Shown in pieces: positions 45,641-58,066 of a stretch of DNA of 64,000 nt. Each line of letters opens with the position of its first letter. Positions within the stretch are counted from its first letter, which is position 1. A program made the position numbers and the translations under genes. This DNA comes from Rutpela maculata (lineage: Eukaryota > Arthropoda > Insecta > Coleoptera > Cerambycidae), in assembly GCA_936432065.2 (NCBI GenBank), contig OW386285.2, positions 172,589,984 through 172,653,983 on the forward strand. The letters run 5' to 3'. Below the pieces are notes generated by a model. That model ran no database searches. It worked only from the letters and a program-made list of their open reading frames with translations, and was not told the origin of the DNA.

Positions 45641-46399
45641 ACCCACAGATTTTTTTCATCCCTTTTAATAATGGGGTAGGGGTGGTAATGGGGGTGGCTA
45701 ATGCCAAAAATTTGTTTGAAACCATAGCTCTCTTGTATACACTAAATACCAATTTTATGGACTCTTGCCTGCTTGATTTACCTGTTTACCCCCCATTTAC
45801 CCCATGTTACCCCCCAACTCTTCGACGGAATAAGCTGAAAATATAATCTAGTTCCAGATCCTCTTAAAGTACATATGTGCACCAAATTTCAAGTCAATAT
45901 CTTAAACGGTTCCAGAGTAAACGTGCGCACAAAAAAGTTCCAGACCGACAGACAGACCGACAGATCGACAGACCGACAGACAGACAGAATTTTTTTTTTT
46001 TCGCTCAAATTTAACATCTCGAAGTTTCATGACATTCTAAGCCTATTTAGACAATAAAAATTTTCAATAATTTTTTTGTCGTTACTATACTTCCACTGGA
46101 TGTGGAAATAAAATAAACATTTTTAAAAAATGTTCTGTCGTTACTATACTTCCACTGGATGTGGAAGTAATACATACATACGTGTGCCAGATTTTATTAA
46201 GTCGATATCTTAAACGGTTCCAGAATAATCGTGGGTACCAAAAAGTTGCAAGATCAACAGACAGACCGACGCGACAGACAAACTGTTTTTATTCAAACTT
46301 AAAATATTGACGTTTAATGACATTCTAAGCCTATCTGAACAATGAAAATTTTCAAACATTTTTCTTGAGTTCGTATGCTTCAACTGGATGTGGAAGTAA
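45641..46399 (-). repeat. RepA copies 7-9 (reverse, partial)
   Basis: Three partial copies in a row: 45641-46109, 46117-46170 and 46171-46399. Each ends with the CTTCNACTGGATGTGGAAGT block; they differ in how much of the body is left. Serial head-to-tail insertions or a tandem duplication. Confidence 0.65.
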
Positions 46400-46489
46400 T
46401 ACGCAGAAAATGGCATGACAAAGATATAAAAAATCATTATGTGCCGTGGACTACACGATAGAAGTAAAGCCTCTACTTCAAGCATTTTC

Positions 46490-46770
46490 TTCTGGGAAAC
46501 CTACTACTCATTCATACTACTTGAGGTAAACCACTGCGCAACCGATTTACTAGAGGAAAGCCACTACGCATTCATACTTCTTGAAGAAACCCACTGCGCA
46601 TCCATTTTACTCGAGGAAACCCACTGCGCATCCATGCCACTTGAGGTAACCTACTGCGCATCCATAATGCTCAAGGAAACCTACTGCGCATCCATAATAC
46701 TTCAAATAACCCACTGCGCATCCATTTGACTCGAGGAAACCCACTGCGCATCCATACTACTCGAGGTAAC
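46490..46770 (-). repeat. 30-bp minisatellite (reverse)
   Basis: About nine units around AAACCCACTGCGCATCCAT and ACTCGAGG. Preceded by a unique block (CATTATGTGCCGTGGACTAC, 46435-46485) that also borders the array at 61470-61500 and a remnant at 45550-45640. The frame through it is artefactual. Confidence 0.85.
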
Positions 46771-47112
46771 TTTAATAACATGATATTTGAAATCAACTAC
46801 CCCAAAAACCTATAAAACGATATGCCACATCGGAAGTGTAGGTGGGGGTGGGGGTAGAGGGGGTGGGGGTGGATTAAGTGGACCCTTACCTGCTTGATTT
46901 ATCAATTTACCCCCAATTTACCACCCAACCCTTCAACGGAATGGGATGAAAATATACTCTAGTTCCAGATCCCGTTAAAGGACATACGTGTACCAAATTT
47001 CAAGTCAATATCTTAAACGGTTCCAGAGTAAACGTGCGCACAAAAAAAGTTACAGACCGACAGACGACAGACAGAAATTTTTTTTTTTCGCTCAAATTTA
47101 AAATCTCGTTAA
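46771..47112 (-). repeat. RepA copy 10 (reverse, partial)
   Basis: AAATCAACTACCCCAAAAAC through the GTTCCAGAGTAAACGTGCG and ACAGAC tract to TTTAAAATCTCG; the hairpin end is missing. Confidence 0.65.
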
Positions 47113-47265
47113 ATAAAAAAGTCAACTCTAAATATTTACTATAAAACACCATGTAAGGTTCACTTTTAGTCTGGCTACAGCTAAAAAAAAGTTTGAATGA
47201 TGTTTTGTTGAAATATATGTTCGATATTTTTAATAGCAATATTGAGTAAGAAATAAAAAGATAAT
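47105..47265. repeat. Inverted partner of 42340-42505
   Basis: Same blocks as 42340-42505, inverted. It begins directly where RepA copy 10 stops. Confidence 0.5.
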
Positions 47266-49812
47266 TACATATTTTCATGTTTCTAGCAGTTTTTGCAGAT
47301 AAATGCTTTTTATTCTATTTTTACAATTCCATATAAACTGTCGAAATTCGAATCCGATAGAAAATTCTGCATAAGAATCTGGTTTTTGATTTAGTCGACG
47401 CTTCCTTATCCATTTCGGGACAGGAATTCCCAAACTACAGCATGATCCATTTCCTCTACGCTTTCCATGAAAGATTAGTTTTTGGTATAATTAAAAACAG
47501 ATCTCAGGTTACCCATAATGTTTAAACTTATTTCCTTTGATCTAGAAAAAATCTTTCTTTTCAAGTATTTCACCCAAAAGATGTAAAACACTACTTAGAA
47601 ACCGGACTTGAAAATAACGTCGATATTATGAAAATACAATAAATAATAAATATCTTTTCGGTAAGTTTAAAATAAGATTATGTCAAATAAATATAAATTA
47701 TGTAATTTTTTTATTTGCACAGTTGAACGTATTATTATGGGAAATCCATTAAGTCCTTAAAAATTTCTTTGCATCACAGCGTTATCTATATTTTAATTTT
47801 TAGAGAGATCATTTTTACTAAAAACTGAAGTCATTTATATATTCTGGTGAATACTTCTTACAGAATTCAAATATCTCTTTTAATTATCAATAAAATGGCA
47901 CCAGGAGTTTTAAGTGAGACACCCTATATATTTACCTAAAACTTCTTCTTTATTTCCATAGATAATTTTGTATCAATATAAGTAACATATGGCACCTTGT
48001 AGTAAAAGTTAATGTTTTAAGTTAACTTGTACGATTTTTTGTCAACAATTTACGTTTCAGTGAATAATAAAATAAACAACCATAATGGGGTGGTGATGTT
48101 TATATTTCGAATACTTGACCAATACCTCCTCCTCAGTGACAATATCTAAACGAATAATACGTAAGAAATAGAAATACATCAAGTTTCTATAGCGAACACC
48201 TCTAAACATTGTGTCGTAAGTCTTTATTTTTTTAGTTATGTGCACCGCTTCTAAAAATTTGAAAAAACTCGACAATAAACTCATAGCAGTACATTTTTGG
48301 TAAAAAGTTAGTGAACGCGAATCATTATTTTCATGAATAAATAATTAGTTTAATATATTTTTCTTTCATTCAAAAGGGGCCATAAAATCACCACATTCCT
48401 TTCCCTCGGATGTATTTAAATTACATCCACGTCCACAATTAGTTTTACAATAATTAACACATAACTTGCAGGGATAAAAAGTGAGTACGAAAAATTATAT
48501 TTATTAGGTACATAGGTTACTAGTGGCAACAGAGGGCTAAAACTCGAGGAAAATGTTTATTTTCCTATTGTAGATCTACTGACACTGAATTAGGTCCAAA
48601 GCTTCTAAGGCCATTTCACTTTGCTTATTCTGCTACACCATTTTGAATAAATCATGAAGTTTAGAACCATTTAGAAAACTTGGATAATTTTCAAAGTGAA
48701 GTTAAATTAAATTAAAGAAAAAAGTATTTCCTGTACAGATATTAAATATAGAGATATAAACCTACAATTTGAGTCTAAAAACCCCTACAATCGTGTCCGA
48801 TCCCAGAAATTATATCAGCTTTCTGGATTTCCATTCTTTTTAGATTAAGGAGCGAGAAAATAATATTTTCAAAATTTGACTACATATAATATTTTGGGTT
48901 TAAAGGAATAAGTTGTTTTTTTTCTTAGTTTTGAGGTAAAATTTCATTATTTTGACATCGGATTTAAACAGATCGATGGATAACTATGTTTATAACTTTT
49001 ATTCGAATATTTTTTTTTGTCTTCAAAATTTTCTTGATTGTAAAAAGTAAGCAGAGGATATTTTTATTCTTCAGTCTAGGTACTTATTCAGATTCATAAA
49101 GTCTAGCGATAAAAAAAAAACAGCAACCACCTCAAAAAAGTAATTTGGTCTTCTTCTCATCTCTGGCGCTTACTCTATAGGAAATGAGGTATTAGTGAGA
49201 AATAAAAAAATAAATGTTTTTATGGTTTTTCAATATCTACATAAGAACATGGCTTTCTAATATTTTGCAATTTCGAATTATGTGGAGAAATTCAGATTCG
49301 GAAGCGGGAGAGAATTTTACGTGATGACCCACACATTTTTAAATATTCTAAGCAGTATCCAACTCAGCACACTGTAATCCTTTACCCGATGCATTTCTTA
49401 AAAGCATTTAATAAACGCTCATTCTGGCGTTGTTCGCGACGTTGCCAATATTTGGAGGTAACAACGTATAGCCTATCATCAAAAAAGTACTATATATAGG
49501 CGGAGGTAGCATCGCACTGACTGTTATACAAACGAAATCGATAGCAGCGCCACTGATATATAGTGGAACTAAAAATTTAAATTGCGGGTATAAACGTGAC
49601 TTTGTGACCTCCACACAAAAATTTCAATATAGCCTTCTGATACCATCTACAAGCTTATAAAGTTGAAAACAAGGCAAAACGTTGCCACCTCCGAAATCGG
49701 GGCTTCAGTTTTTTATTAAGGATAATTTCCACATTAAATTGTCCAAAATCAACCATTCTGTACACCTACTGCCATTTAATTTTATGTTTTATTTTAAAAT
49801 TAAGGTTTTAGT
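47266..49812. other. AT-rich DNA, no gene
   Basis: No supported coding region. 49430-49500 is a dispersed repeat also at 37975-38080. The short frames at 48057 and 49408 carry no recognisable domain. Confidence 0.4.
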
Positions 49813-50085
49813 ATGTCGCTCAAGCCGCCGTCTTGAAAAAATGGTGCTCCAATTCAATTTTTTGCTTGTCTCGTTAACTATCTTCAACATCGAAATTATG
49901 CTTCATATAAAAAAATAAAGTTTATAAAATTTTCTACAAAAAATGTTATATACATTTTTTTTGCATCTAGTATTATACTCTTTGCAAGTAAGAAAATGTA
50001 GAGTATATTCCATTTTGTAGGCACATTTCTAAAACAGTAAATATCTCAGAGAAAAAAAGCCATATAATTGTGTGTCATAAAATTC
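49813..50085 (+). repeat. Left inverted arm of a 2.4-kb element
   Basis: AAAATGGTGCTCC, ATCGAAATTATGCTTC, TTCTACAAAAAAT, ACTCTT.GCA and CACATTTCTAAAAC blocks recur inverted at 51905-52175. The element spans about 49.8-52.2 kb; the flanks may extend further. Confidence 0.55.
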
Positions 50086-50844
50086 TGAATGGCTTTCAAA
50101 ATGTTAGTCTGTCTGTCTCTCTGCCTGTTTCTCCGTCCGATACGTTTCTTGTAAGCACAATAACCTAAGAAAAGTGCGATTTTATTGAAATTTGGACAAT
50201 AAGTCAGTTAGTGTAAGTGAAGCTTTTAAATCCCAGCCCAAAAACGATGTAATGAATTTCCAATTTTTTTTCTTCAACATGCTTCATAAAGTATGTAAGT
50301 ACATAAGAATCTATATTGCAATTTTTCCTAATTTTTTATTAAGGGTGGTTCCCACCCCTTCTTAGTGGTTGTCGCAAAAAAAAAAAACAAGAAATACACA
50401 TAATCTGATAGAGAATCAAATTATAAGAAAAGTCATACACTTTTTTGCTAAAATGCATATTTTTCGAGATATTCCGAACTGAAAATTGCGTTTTTTTTAA
50501 ATTACTCGAAAAATGTGGACTTTAATAAAGAAATACAAGGGTACAAAATCGAAGCTTTTACGAAAAGAAATCGAATTATTTTTTCTTTTTTTTCTCCGAT
50601 TTTAGCTTTGGAAATATGGCGTTTTCAAAATGGCGCCGAAATGTTCAGAAAAAATATACGACATTAAAATATAAAATTACTCAAAATCTACAACTATGAG
50701 AAAATTTTCATCGTAGAAATTAAAGGTATTAAAATTTTCTTTGGATTGAGACGTATTACGACCTTTTATAATGAAAACTAAAAGAGTTACAAACAAAAAA
50801 GTAGCGCATTTAAAAATTTAGGCGTCATTTTTTTTTAACTTTTA

Positions 50845-51910
50845 TTGCTCTATGGCATGTTGTAGATTCGCCTGTAGACACCTGATGTGCGTAGACTTCA
50901 GGTTGATTCCTTCTGGGACTACCTTAAAGGAGGGTTTGACAGTTTTACTTTCGCAGGGATTCTTTACCCGCTGGTCATGTGAACTGCCGTCGGACTGTAG
51001 ACGTTTTCCTGTTTCAGCTCGCTCAGAGAAAGTTTGTTGAACCCTCTCCGGCGGCTGGTTGGTGTCACGTCATTCCAACACTGACTGCAAGGCGGTTTCA
51101 TATGGTATTCCGCTCTTGAGTGAACGGCTAAGGAGCTTTGTCGCAGCCCCCCTTAGCTGTTCTCTTTCAGAGGAGAGGTTGTCCAAAGTTTTGGATTCCT
51201 CTTCCCCTGAATTGTCTTCTCCTTCGGACTCAGGAACCGGCTTTAACAGCTCCCTTTCCTGATTAGACGGGATCGGACGTGGTTGTTGAGTGGGATTTAT
51301 CCCAGTCTCCAAGGGTTCTTCAACTTGAAGATCGAGGGTTTTTTAGAAGAGAGATTGCCCAAAGCTTTGGGCTCCTTCTTTGATTTGTCCCCTCCTTTGG
51401 ACTCAGGAATCTGCTTTAACAGCTCCCTTTCCTGATCCGGTGGGATCGGGCGTGTTTGCGGAGTGGGATTTATCTCAATCTCCATAGGTTCTTCGATTTG
51501 AAGATCGAGGGTTGTACACCTCTCGTTTGGTTTATTTTTGTTAGTCGTTTTCACCATATGGTTCCCACGAGTAGCAAAGGAATGTTGGTCCGCCACAGTA
51601 GAGCCCTGCATTGCTGTGGTAAGGCAAAATACTCAGGAAGATTGCCCAGTTTTCCAGAGGCCCCGTTAATGACACCTTTCGCCCCGGTGCCATTCAGCCT
51701 TCGGCACGGGTTGCGTACACCTTGGCTTGGAGGATTTTATCAACTTACCTTGTCTAGATCCGCCGTGTTTAGCCGAACGCAGAGTCACCTCGGGCAGGAT
51801 GCGACATTAAGCCGTGCACGGACGATCTTGAGAGAAGCTTCATAGAGGATGGCCATTTCCCCTCAGCTTTTCTCCTAGAGTCAGTGGCCAAGTAGCTGAC
51901 TCCTTGACCT
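50845..51910 (-). pseudogene. LINE 5' region: ORF1 N-terminal part with internal duplication
   Basis: On the minus strand, a 5' UTR-like part (51910-51612) is followed by a frame from 51611. Residues 30-60 (TRPIPPDQERELLKQIPES) recur as TQQPRPIPSNQERELLKPVP in the next frame at 51312, then SGIPYETALQSVLE. So about 180 bp is tandemly duplicated. G+C content is much higher than the surroundings, like the LOA LINE at 17.8 kb, and the style is that of a LOA/I-group ORF1; that is inference. Truncated near 50845. Confidence 0.45.
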
Positions 51911-52175
51911 CATTCTATTACTAACACAATAATATGAATTGTATTTTTTCTACCAGTGATATTTACGGTTTTAGAAATGTGTTGATCAAATAAATATCCT
52001 ATTCTGCGAAGAGTATAGTAATAGTTACGAAGAAAATGTATATGGTATTTTTTGTAGAGAATTTTATAGGATTTATTTTTTATGGGAAGCATAATTTCGA
52101 TATCGCTAATGATTAGTAAGACATAAGCATAAAACTGAATCGGAGCACCATTTTTCCAAGATGATGGCGCGAGCG
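51905..52175 (-). repeat. Right inverted arm of the 2.4-kb element
   Basis: Inverted counterpart of 49813-50085 (see there). Confidence 0.55.
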
Positions 52176-52584
52176 CAAGGAATAAAGTTGGGGACTTTTA
52201 GTGTATTTATAAGTAGGCTTTAATGAACATCTTCACAAAGTTTCAAACGTTTGTCTATTTTTTCCCTCTAATTTTTCCTATTTGACTGGAGTGTATAATA
52301 AAAGAGTAAAATTAAGTAAAATATTTAACACATCTCAGAATTCAAAAAAATTACTAAAATTTCCTAGCAAAATTGCATACATTTTATTGATTATAAAATA
52401 TCTTGGTTCTTTCCAGAAGCATTATCCCATTTTCAGGTTTAGACTTGCAGGTTCACTTTAGTGCATATTTATTTTCGGTCTGAGTATTACATTTGTATAC
52501 ATTAGTGACTCTTCTATTTAAAATAAATTGTAGTTGCGCAATCTCAGATAATACAGAGTGTCATTATAAACGTCGGCGGCAGTA

Positions 52585-52990
52585 ACATCTCACTCAAGAG
52601 CTTGAAGCCGAACTTGAAAATTTGAGCGATGATGAAATCGATGCAGTTATTCCACCTGAAGTAGATGAACTTACAGATGAAGAACTGCTTGATGATAATT
52701 TACTGAGTAATTTTTCATATATAACATTTTCAGAGTTTTCAAATAAAATAGCTATAGGTACATATCAAGTCATGCACTTACAATATATCATTTCAACAAA
52801 ACAGAAGACGACATTCTTCAAGATCCTGTTGGCACGAAGGAGATTATGACTGCGAATAATTATGAAGAATTTGTACAGCCTTCTACTAGTAGGAATGCCG
52901 CAGGGGATAGAGAAATAAATATTTCTAATGAAGATAAGGAAATTGCAGAGCCTTCATGTAGTAAAGCTATTGATAGATATTTTATTAACC
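52585..52990 (+). pseudogene. piggyBac transposase N-terminal remnant
   Basis: QELEAELENLSDDEIDAVIP and PEVDELTDEELLDDN are the acidic N-terminus typical of piggyBac-family transposases. A second in-frame stretch (about 52860-52990; EEFVQPSTSR, EIAEPSCSK) is the following low-complexity acidic region. The catalytic domain is absent. Confidence 0.6.
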
Positions 52991-55058
52991 ATTTAAGAAT
53001 ACGATAGTATACATTATGGTAAGTCGACAGTAAAATAAAATATAAAATCACGTGCCAGGAAACGAAAAAAATATAGTAAAAGTACTGTAACGTGCCAAAT
53101 GTCAAATAGTATCTCAAATTACATTTCTAATAAAAATTTATTAAAAGGTTTATAAACTATCAATATTTTTCTAAACAAGCTCCTGTGCTAAAATCTCAAA
53201 CTTAAGGCATCTTAGAAATAAAGTGTTATCAGCAGCTATTATTTGGAAATAGAATTCTTTTTCGTACACTACCTCATATGGCTTAATGAAGTACGCTTTC
53301 GCCTTTGGATAATAGATGGCGTATGCTTATAACTTTATTAAATTATAAATACAAACATTGTTAAATAAAGACCAAACCAGGCTTAAAATAAAATTTATTC
53401 AGTATTAAAAAATGTAGAATTATCTAAACAATATATAAATCCTTATTTTAATTGCTTTAATTTAATATATCCTGTAAAAATGTTGAAACTAATCTTCGCT
53501 GTAAAGTATGCGATGTGCAGTCACTAAAAAGCTTTTTCACGTGATATCAAATGGTACACGGAGAAATATTTTCTTTTTCGCTTGAACTCTTAAACAGTTA
53601 AGATGTGTCTGGAAAAATTTGTAAACCTTTAATGGGTATATTTAAGTAGAAAAGTTCTGTGGACGCTTAGGGTAAGAAGTTAAATAAATATACCGTGAAA
53701 TATTATCCAACTTTTAAATATTGTTTTAGGCTTTTTATGTACTATTATACAAATTTTCTGATACAATGTCTGTGTAATCCATCGAGACAATGGCACGGAA
53801 TTTCTGTAAATTGTTAGTCACAATTTACTACATAAAGGAAAATTAAATAGCAAAATTTTGTATACCTACAAATGAAAGCATGGTTTGGTTAAAATTTTAA
53901 CAATGGGTCTAACGTGTTAAACATCAAATTGTATCAGAGGCTATGGCACGTAGAAAAATTATGGGTGATTATAAAATGGAGGTCGTCTATTCTAAAGCAG
54001 CCTAATATTGTCTTAATCTTTCATCATTGTGAAACATGAGCATGTTTACAAGAAATTTTCAACTGTAACTGCTACATTTCCACCTTTTCACGACCGCAAG
54101 ACCTATATGGTTCCAGATTTCATACACCTGGATAATATAAAAGCTAAGTACCTACCTATTTGCTTATGCGAGAGATTATTTTGAAGTATTGCCTAGTAGA
54201 GTTTCATTTATATTCGCCAACCGTAGTTTTTATGTATATTTGCCATCTGTAGTTTTTATGTATATTTTGCCATTCGTAGTTTTTGGTTCATGTTAACAAA
54301 CAATAGTTTTATTCACGCTTGCTGAGCGGATAAAAGCAAATATTTGGCCAAATCCAACTATATTAAATATTTCCAAATAACAGGAAGAATATATTAGGAA
54401 TTTAGGTTAGGAAATTGTTTATTTTAAATTTATTATGGTAATATATTTTTGATCACCCTGTAAATACTTTCAGCATAATTTTCGTTATTTATTTATAACT
54501 TTGCGTCAGGTTTTGTCAGCTAAACCTTAACTACTGTGCCCTATTATGTAATGTATTAGTTTTACCGACATTAGTTTAACCATTTTGTGTTGAGCGCTGT
54601 CATTTTTGCATAATTTTCGGTAATGTATCTGGTAATGATCACGCGCCAATGTGTGTGATATTTGAGTAATGTCCTAGATTTGGTTTGTCAAGTCTGAGTC
54701 ACGTAATGTGGATTGTTAATTTAAAGGAATTCAGATGATCGTATACAATTTAGCGTGTGCTAGCGTGATTATGTGCCCATATATTTTTACCATAGGGGGT
54801 AAAAATAGTTGTTTGGAGTTTTGGGCCGTCCCGTTCTAATTTTTCAGAACATTGCGTGTACATTCCGCATGTAATATGTTAGTTTCTCTGATTTTCTGTG
54901 TAATATATTTTTATCTATTATGTAACCTCATATCTTGTGATTCCTTATGTAATATATTTTCTTTATTTTTATTATGAAAGTAAATCATAATATGCATTTT
55001 TTCTGCAGTTGGCAGTAATTTGACTTTGTAGTATATCTAAGGTAATTAATTATTTTAA
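52991..55058. other. AT-rich DNA, no gene
   Basis: 54218-54290 holds three tandem units of about 27 bp around CGTAGTTTTTATGTATAT. Otherwise no feature I can support. Confidence 0.4.
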
Positions 55059-55060
55059 TA

Positions 55061-55217
55061 GGGAGTTATCGCGAATGATAACGTATGTACGTTAAACGTT
55101 ATCTTTGACATCTACGCTTGCGCATGTTTGTTTTTGTACATGAAAACCAATATGCGCTTGCTTAGATGTAAAAAATAACGTTTAACGCAAATACGTTATC
55201 TTTTTGCGATAACTCCC
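55061..55217. mobile_element. 157-bp MITE with TA duplication
   Basis: TA at 55059-55060 and 55218-55219; ends GGGAGTTATCGC and GCGATAACTCCC. Inner ACGTTAAACGTTAT and ATAACGTTTAACG also pair, so nearly the whole element is palindromic. Mariner-like from the TA duplication. Confidence 0.7.
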
Positions 55218-55833
55218 TATTATCTTATCTAATTACCTTATTGTGTTAGGTCCTTTTAGTCCACGTAAATTAGATATTTTAGAAGAAATAATTTATAAAG
55301 TAATAATATTTGATGGGGTTAGAAATAGATACCCGAAAAGTTCCCCCCCAATTTAGGGGGTGGAATGCCCTTTTTTTGCAAAAAACCACCCCCAACGGGG
55401 ACTTAACGCTGGTTTTTCACTTTTATCTTGGAAGAGAAAAACGTATAGGAAATAAAAAAATTGTCGTTAAATTCTGCATAAAAAATGTCCTTATAGCTTA
55501 TCCTCACCTATGTCCCGCTAACAGCGTCCGAACAGAGGGGAGCAAAGGTAAAAATCGATCCTATTCCAAGTTTCACAGCGAATATCTTAAAACCGGTTAC
55601 TTTAACGAGAAAAATGCACAGGAATGAATTTATAGAGCGGAATTTTCTCTATAAGATGCATATATAGCGGGTTTTGACGCAAGTGATTTTTATTTATTTT
55701 CCTCTTTTTTTTTCCACAAAGCTTGTTTTTTCAATTTGAGCTTGCTTCCACACCACCCACAGGGTAGAGCTCTCGGTGCGTTTTTTTCCCTGGTTTCCCC
55801 TGTAGGCCTATTCCACTAAAATTCTTTCCAGTT

Positions 55834-56214
55834 TTACTCATTAAGGGGTTCCTCATCGATGAACTCTTCTTCAAATTCAGAATTTAAACATCCTTGCCCA
55901 AGGCAATTATAGCACATTGTTGAGCAGCGCAAACCAACCTTAACACAGTTGCATCGTTTTCCTTTTTGCAGCTGCAGGATATTAGCTTTAGGAAATTGGT
56001 GCTGGTAACTCGGTGGTATAAAAATGTTGCCTACTTTTTTCCAACCCCATTCCGTTGGTTCCAAGTTTTCTCCTCGCCAAGCATGCATTTGGAGAAATAC
56101 TCTGTAAAAATGTTGACGTAATGCCTCAGATGTTGGTGGCAGTCTTGGTAGAATCCCTGCAGTACTAGATTGACCGACTAACTTATTGAAAACGATGAAT
56201 CTTTGATAATTCAA
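55834..56214 (-). pseudogene. Transposon C protein, C-terminal CXC part
   Basis: 126 codons open on the minus strand. It shows PPTSEALRQHFYRVFLQMHA, then NLEPTEWGWKK, then the cysteine cluster CNC..GLRCSTMCYNCLGQGC (about residues 90-112), and an acidic end (EFEEEFIDEEP). This is the same C-terminus as in element B and aligns with the PPTE segment at 3.6 kb. The cluster resembles the tesmin/TSO1 CXC DNA-binding motif. The N-terminal half is missing; the upstream DNA is LINE. Confidence 0.65.
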
Positions 56215-56219
56215 AGAAA

Positions 56220-56904
56220 TCTCTTTTTGGGAGCTTTGTATACTGCTAGCGCGAATTGCTCTCCAGCACTTGTAATTTCCTTTTTCGTTGAGCTACGGTT
56301 GCTGAATATACGGACAACCTCTTTGAAGTGATTCTGTTTTTGTAAACAAAACATGACAACTCATAAATGTAAATAGAGTTCAAGGTAAGAATGTTTAAAC
56401 TTTTAAAGGCTTCCCTGCAGGAAGTATTATAACCAAGATTGGCTATTATACGTATTGCCCTTTTTTGCAGTAAAAAAACTCTATTTGCCTCGGATGAGGA
56501 ACCCCAATGCACTATACCGTACTTTATGCAAGAATAAAAAGAAGCAAAATACAACTGTCTTACTATTGATAGGCTACATTGTTTAGATGTTATCGCCAAT
56601 GCATAACAGATCTTTGACAGTTTTTCACACATATCATGAATGTGATTATACCATTAAAGGCTACAGTCAATTTTCAAACCAAGCATTTTCGATTCATTGG
56701 CATACTTCACGCTTGTAGTAGGAGAAAAAAGGATATTAGTGTTGAAGACAATATTAGACTGCAATGTTCTAAAGAGAATACAGGTTGTTTTACTTTTGTA
56801 TCATTTTCATGAGATTCATCTAAGGCGGTTTGAACTATGACAGCGTCGTCTACAGCAGAAATTATTTTGATTCCCTCATTTTTAAATGTTTCCACTAATT
56901 GCAA
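56220..56904 (-). pseudogene. CR1-type LINE reverse transcriptase fragment
   Basis: Minus strand. 56904-56800 has a LVETFKNEGIKIIS..VDDAVIV stretch equivalent to the catalytic box, then, after a frame change, KYANESKMLGLKIDCSL and CEKLSKICYALAITSKQCSL, FASFYSCIKYGIVHWGSS and RAIRIIANLGYNTSCREAF. The order is that of the C-terminal half of CR1-group RT. It differs from the LINE at 5.2 kb, so it is another family member, nested in transposon C. Confidence 0.65.
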
Positions 56905-57880
56905 AATAAACCGTTCCTTGTGAGATTGTTTATCATTTTATTTTGCGTCTCAGTCAGTGGCTCTCATTGAAAATAATTTCCGGTAAAATACGTTTCAAAA
57001 GTCGCTGCTGTCTTTTGATGCTCTTCGTACTGCAAGCATTGTCATCTGTCAAACACTACAGTCACTTTTTGGCCGTAATGATTATGGATAAAGCGAACAT
57101 AGGCTGTATAAACGTCATCATACCCTGCTTCGGCCATACTACACGATGAATCAAATTGTCGCCATCAACAATTAACTGGCAATCGAAAAAATCTATTGGC
57201 CTCTCTCATACGGCATTGAAAATATCTACATAGGCAATTTCTTAGTTTTTCTCATTAACCCTTTCTCATCGAAGAGAGGAAGGGGAATTGAAGCAAGCTC
57301 AAAGTTGAAACCTGACTCCAAATCTTCTTTTGAGTGAACAGTACAGATTATCCTCTGATATAATTGCGTGGAGTCGAAAAACAGCTTTGTGGAAAAAAAG
57401 GGGAAAATACATAAAAATCAGTTGCGTCAAAACCCGCTATATATGCTTCTTATAGAGAAAATTCCATGCAATACATTTATTCCTGAGCATTTTTCTCGTT
57501 AAAGTAACCGGTTTTAAGATATTCGCTGTGAAACTTGGAATGGGATCGATTTTTACCTCTGCGCCCCAAATTACCCCTCTGTTCGGACGCTGTTAGCGCG
57601 AAATAGGTGAGGATAAGCTACAAGGTTAATAGGACATTTTTTATGCAGAATTTGACGACAATTTTTTTTTCCTATACTTTTTTCTCCTCCGATGAACGGT
57701 TTATAAGATAAAAGTGAAAAACCAGCGTTAAGTCCCTGTTGAGGGTGGTTTTTTGCAAAAAAAAAAAGGACGTTCCCCCTAAATTGGGGGGGGAACTTTT
57801 CGGGTATCTATTTCTAACCCTATCTAGAGTACGCATCCTAAATATTATTACTTTATAAATTATTTCTCTTATTCAGTGTT

Positions 57881-58066
57881 TTTTAATCTAATTTGCATAC
57901 ACCTTTTTTTAAATTTTGTAGTATACCATTTAGATTATCTTAGTATCTTATTAAGTTGGTTATAACTACCTACATATAATGGTATTTTATTATTATTTTG
58001 CTATCTTTTGCGCATGTATTATATACCGGGTGCCACAGGCTAGTGGCTCCCCCCTATATTTCCTTT
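57881..58066. other. Short spacer
   Basis: AT-rich; ends with GGGTGCCACAGGCTAGTGGC next to the following foldback element. Confidence 0.35.

Larger units (their letters stand above)
55280..57880 (-). mobile_element. Long-TIR transposon C
   Basis: Inverted arms of about 450 bp: 55280-55740 and 57385-57880. Shared blocks include GTTAGAAATAGATACCCGAA, the C-run CCCCCCAATTTAGGGGG, TTAACGCTGGTTTTTCACTT, AACAGCGTCCGAACAGAGGG and CGGGTTTTGACGCAA. Between the arms are a CXC-type gene end and a CR1-type RT piece. Terminal blocks (GGTTTTTCNCTTNTATCT) resemble those at 3.2 kb and in element B. Confidence 0.7.

Noticed and set aside
55834..56214. Host tesmin/TSO1 CXC gene
   Set aside because: The cysteine cluster is CXC-like, but the fragment lies between transposon arms, lacks its other half and has transposon relatives in the window.
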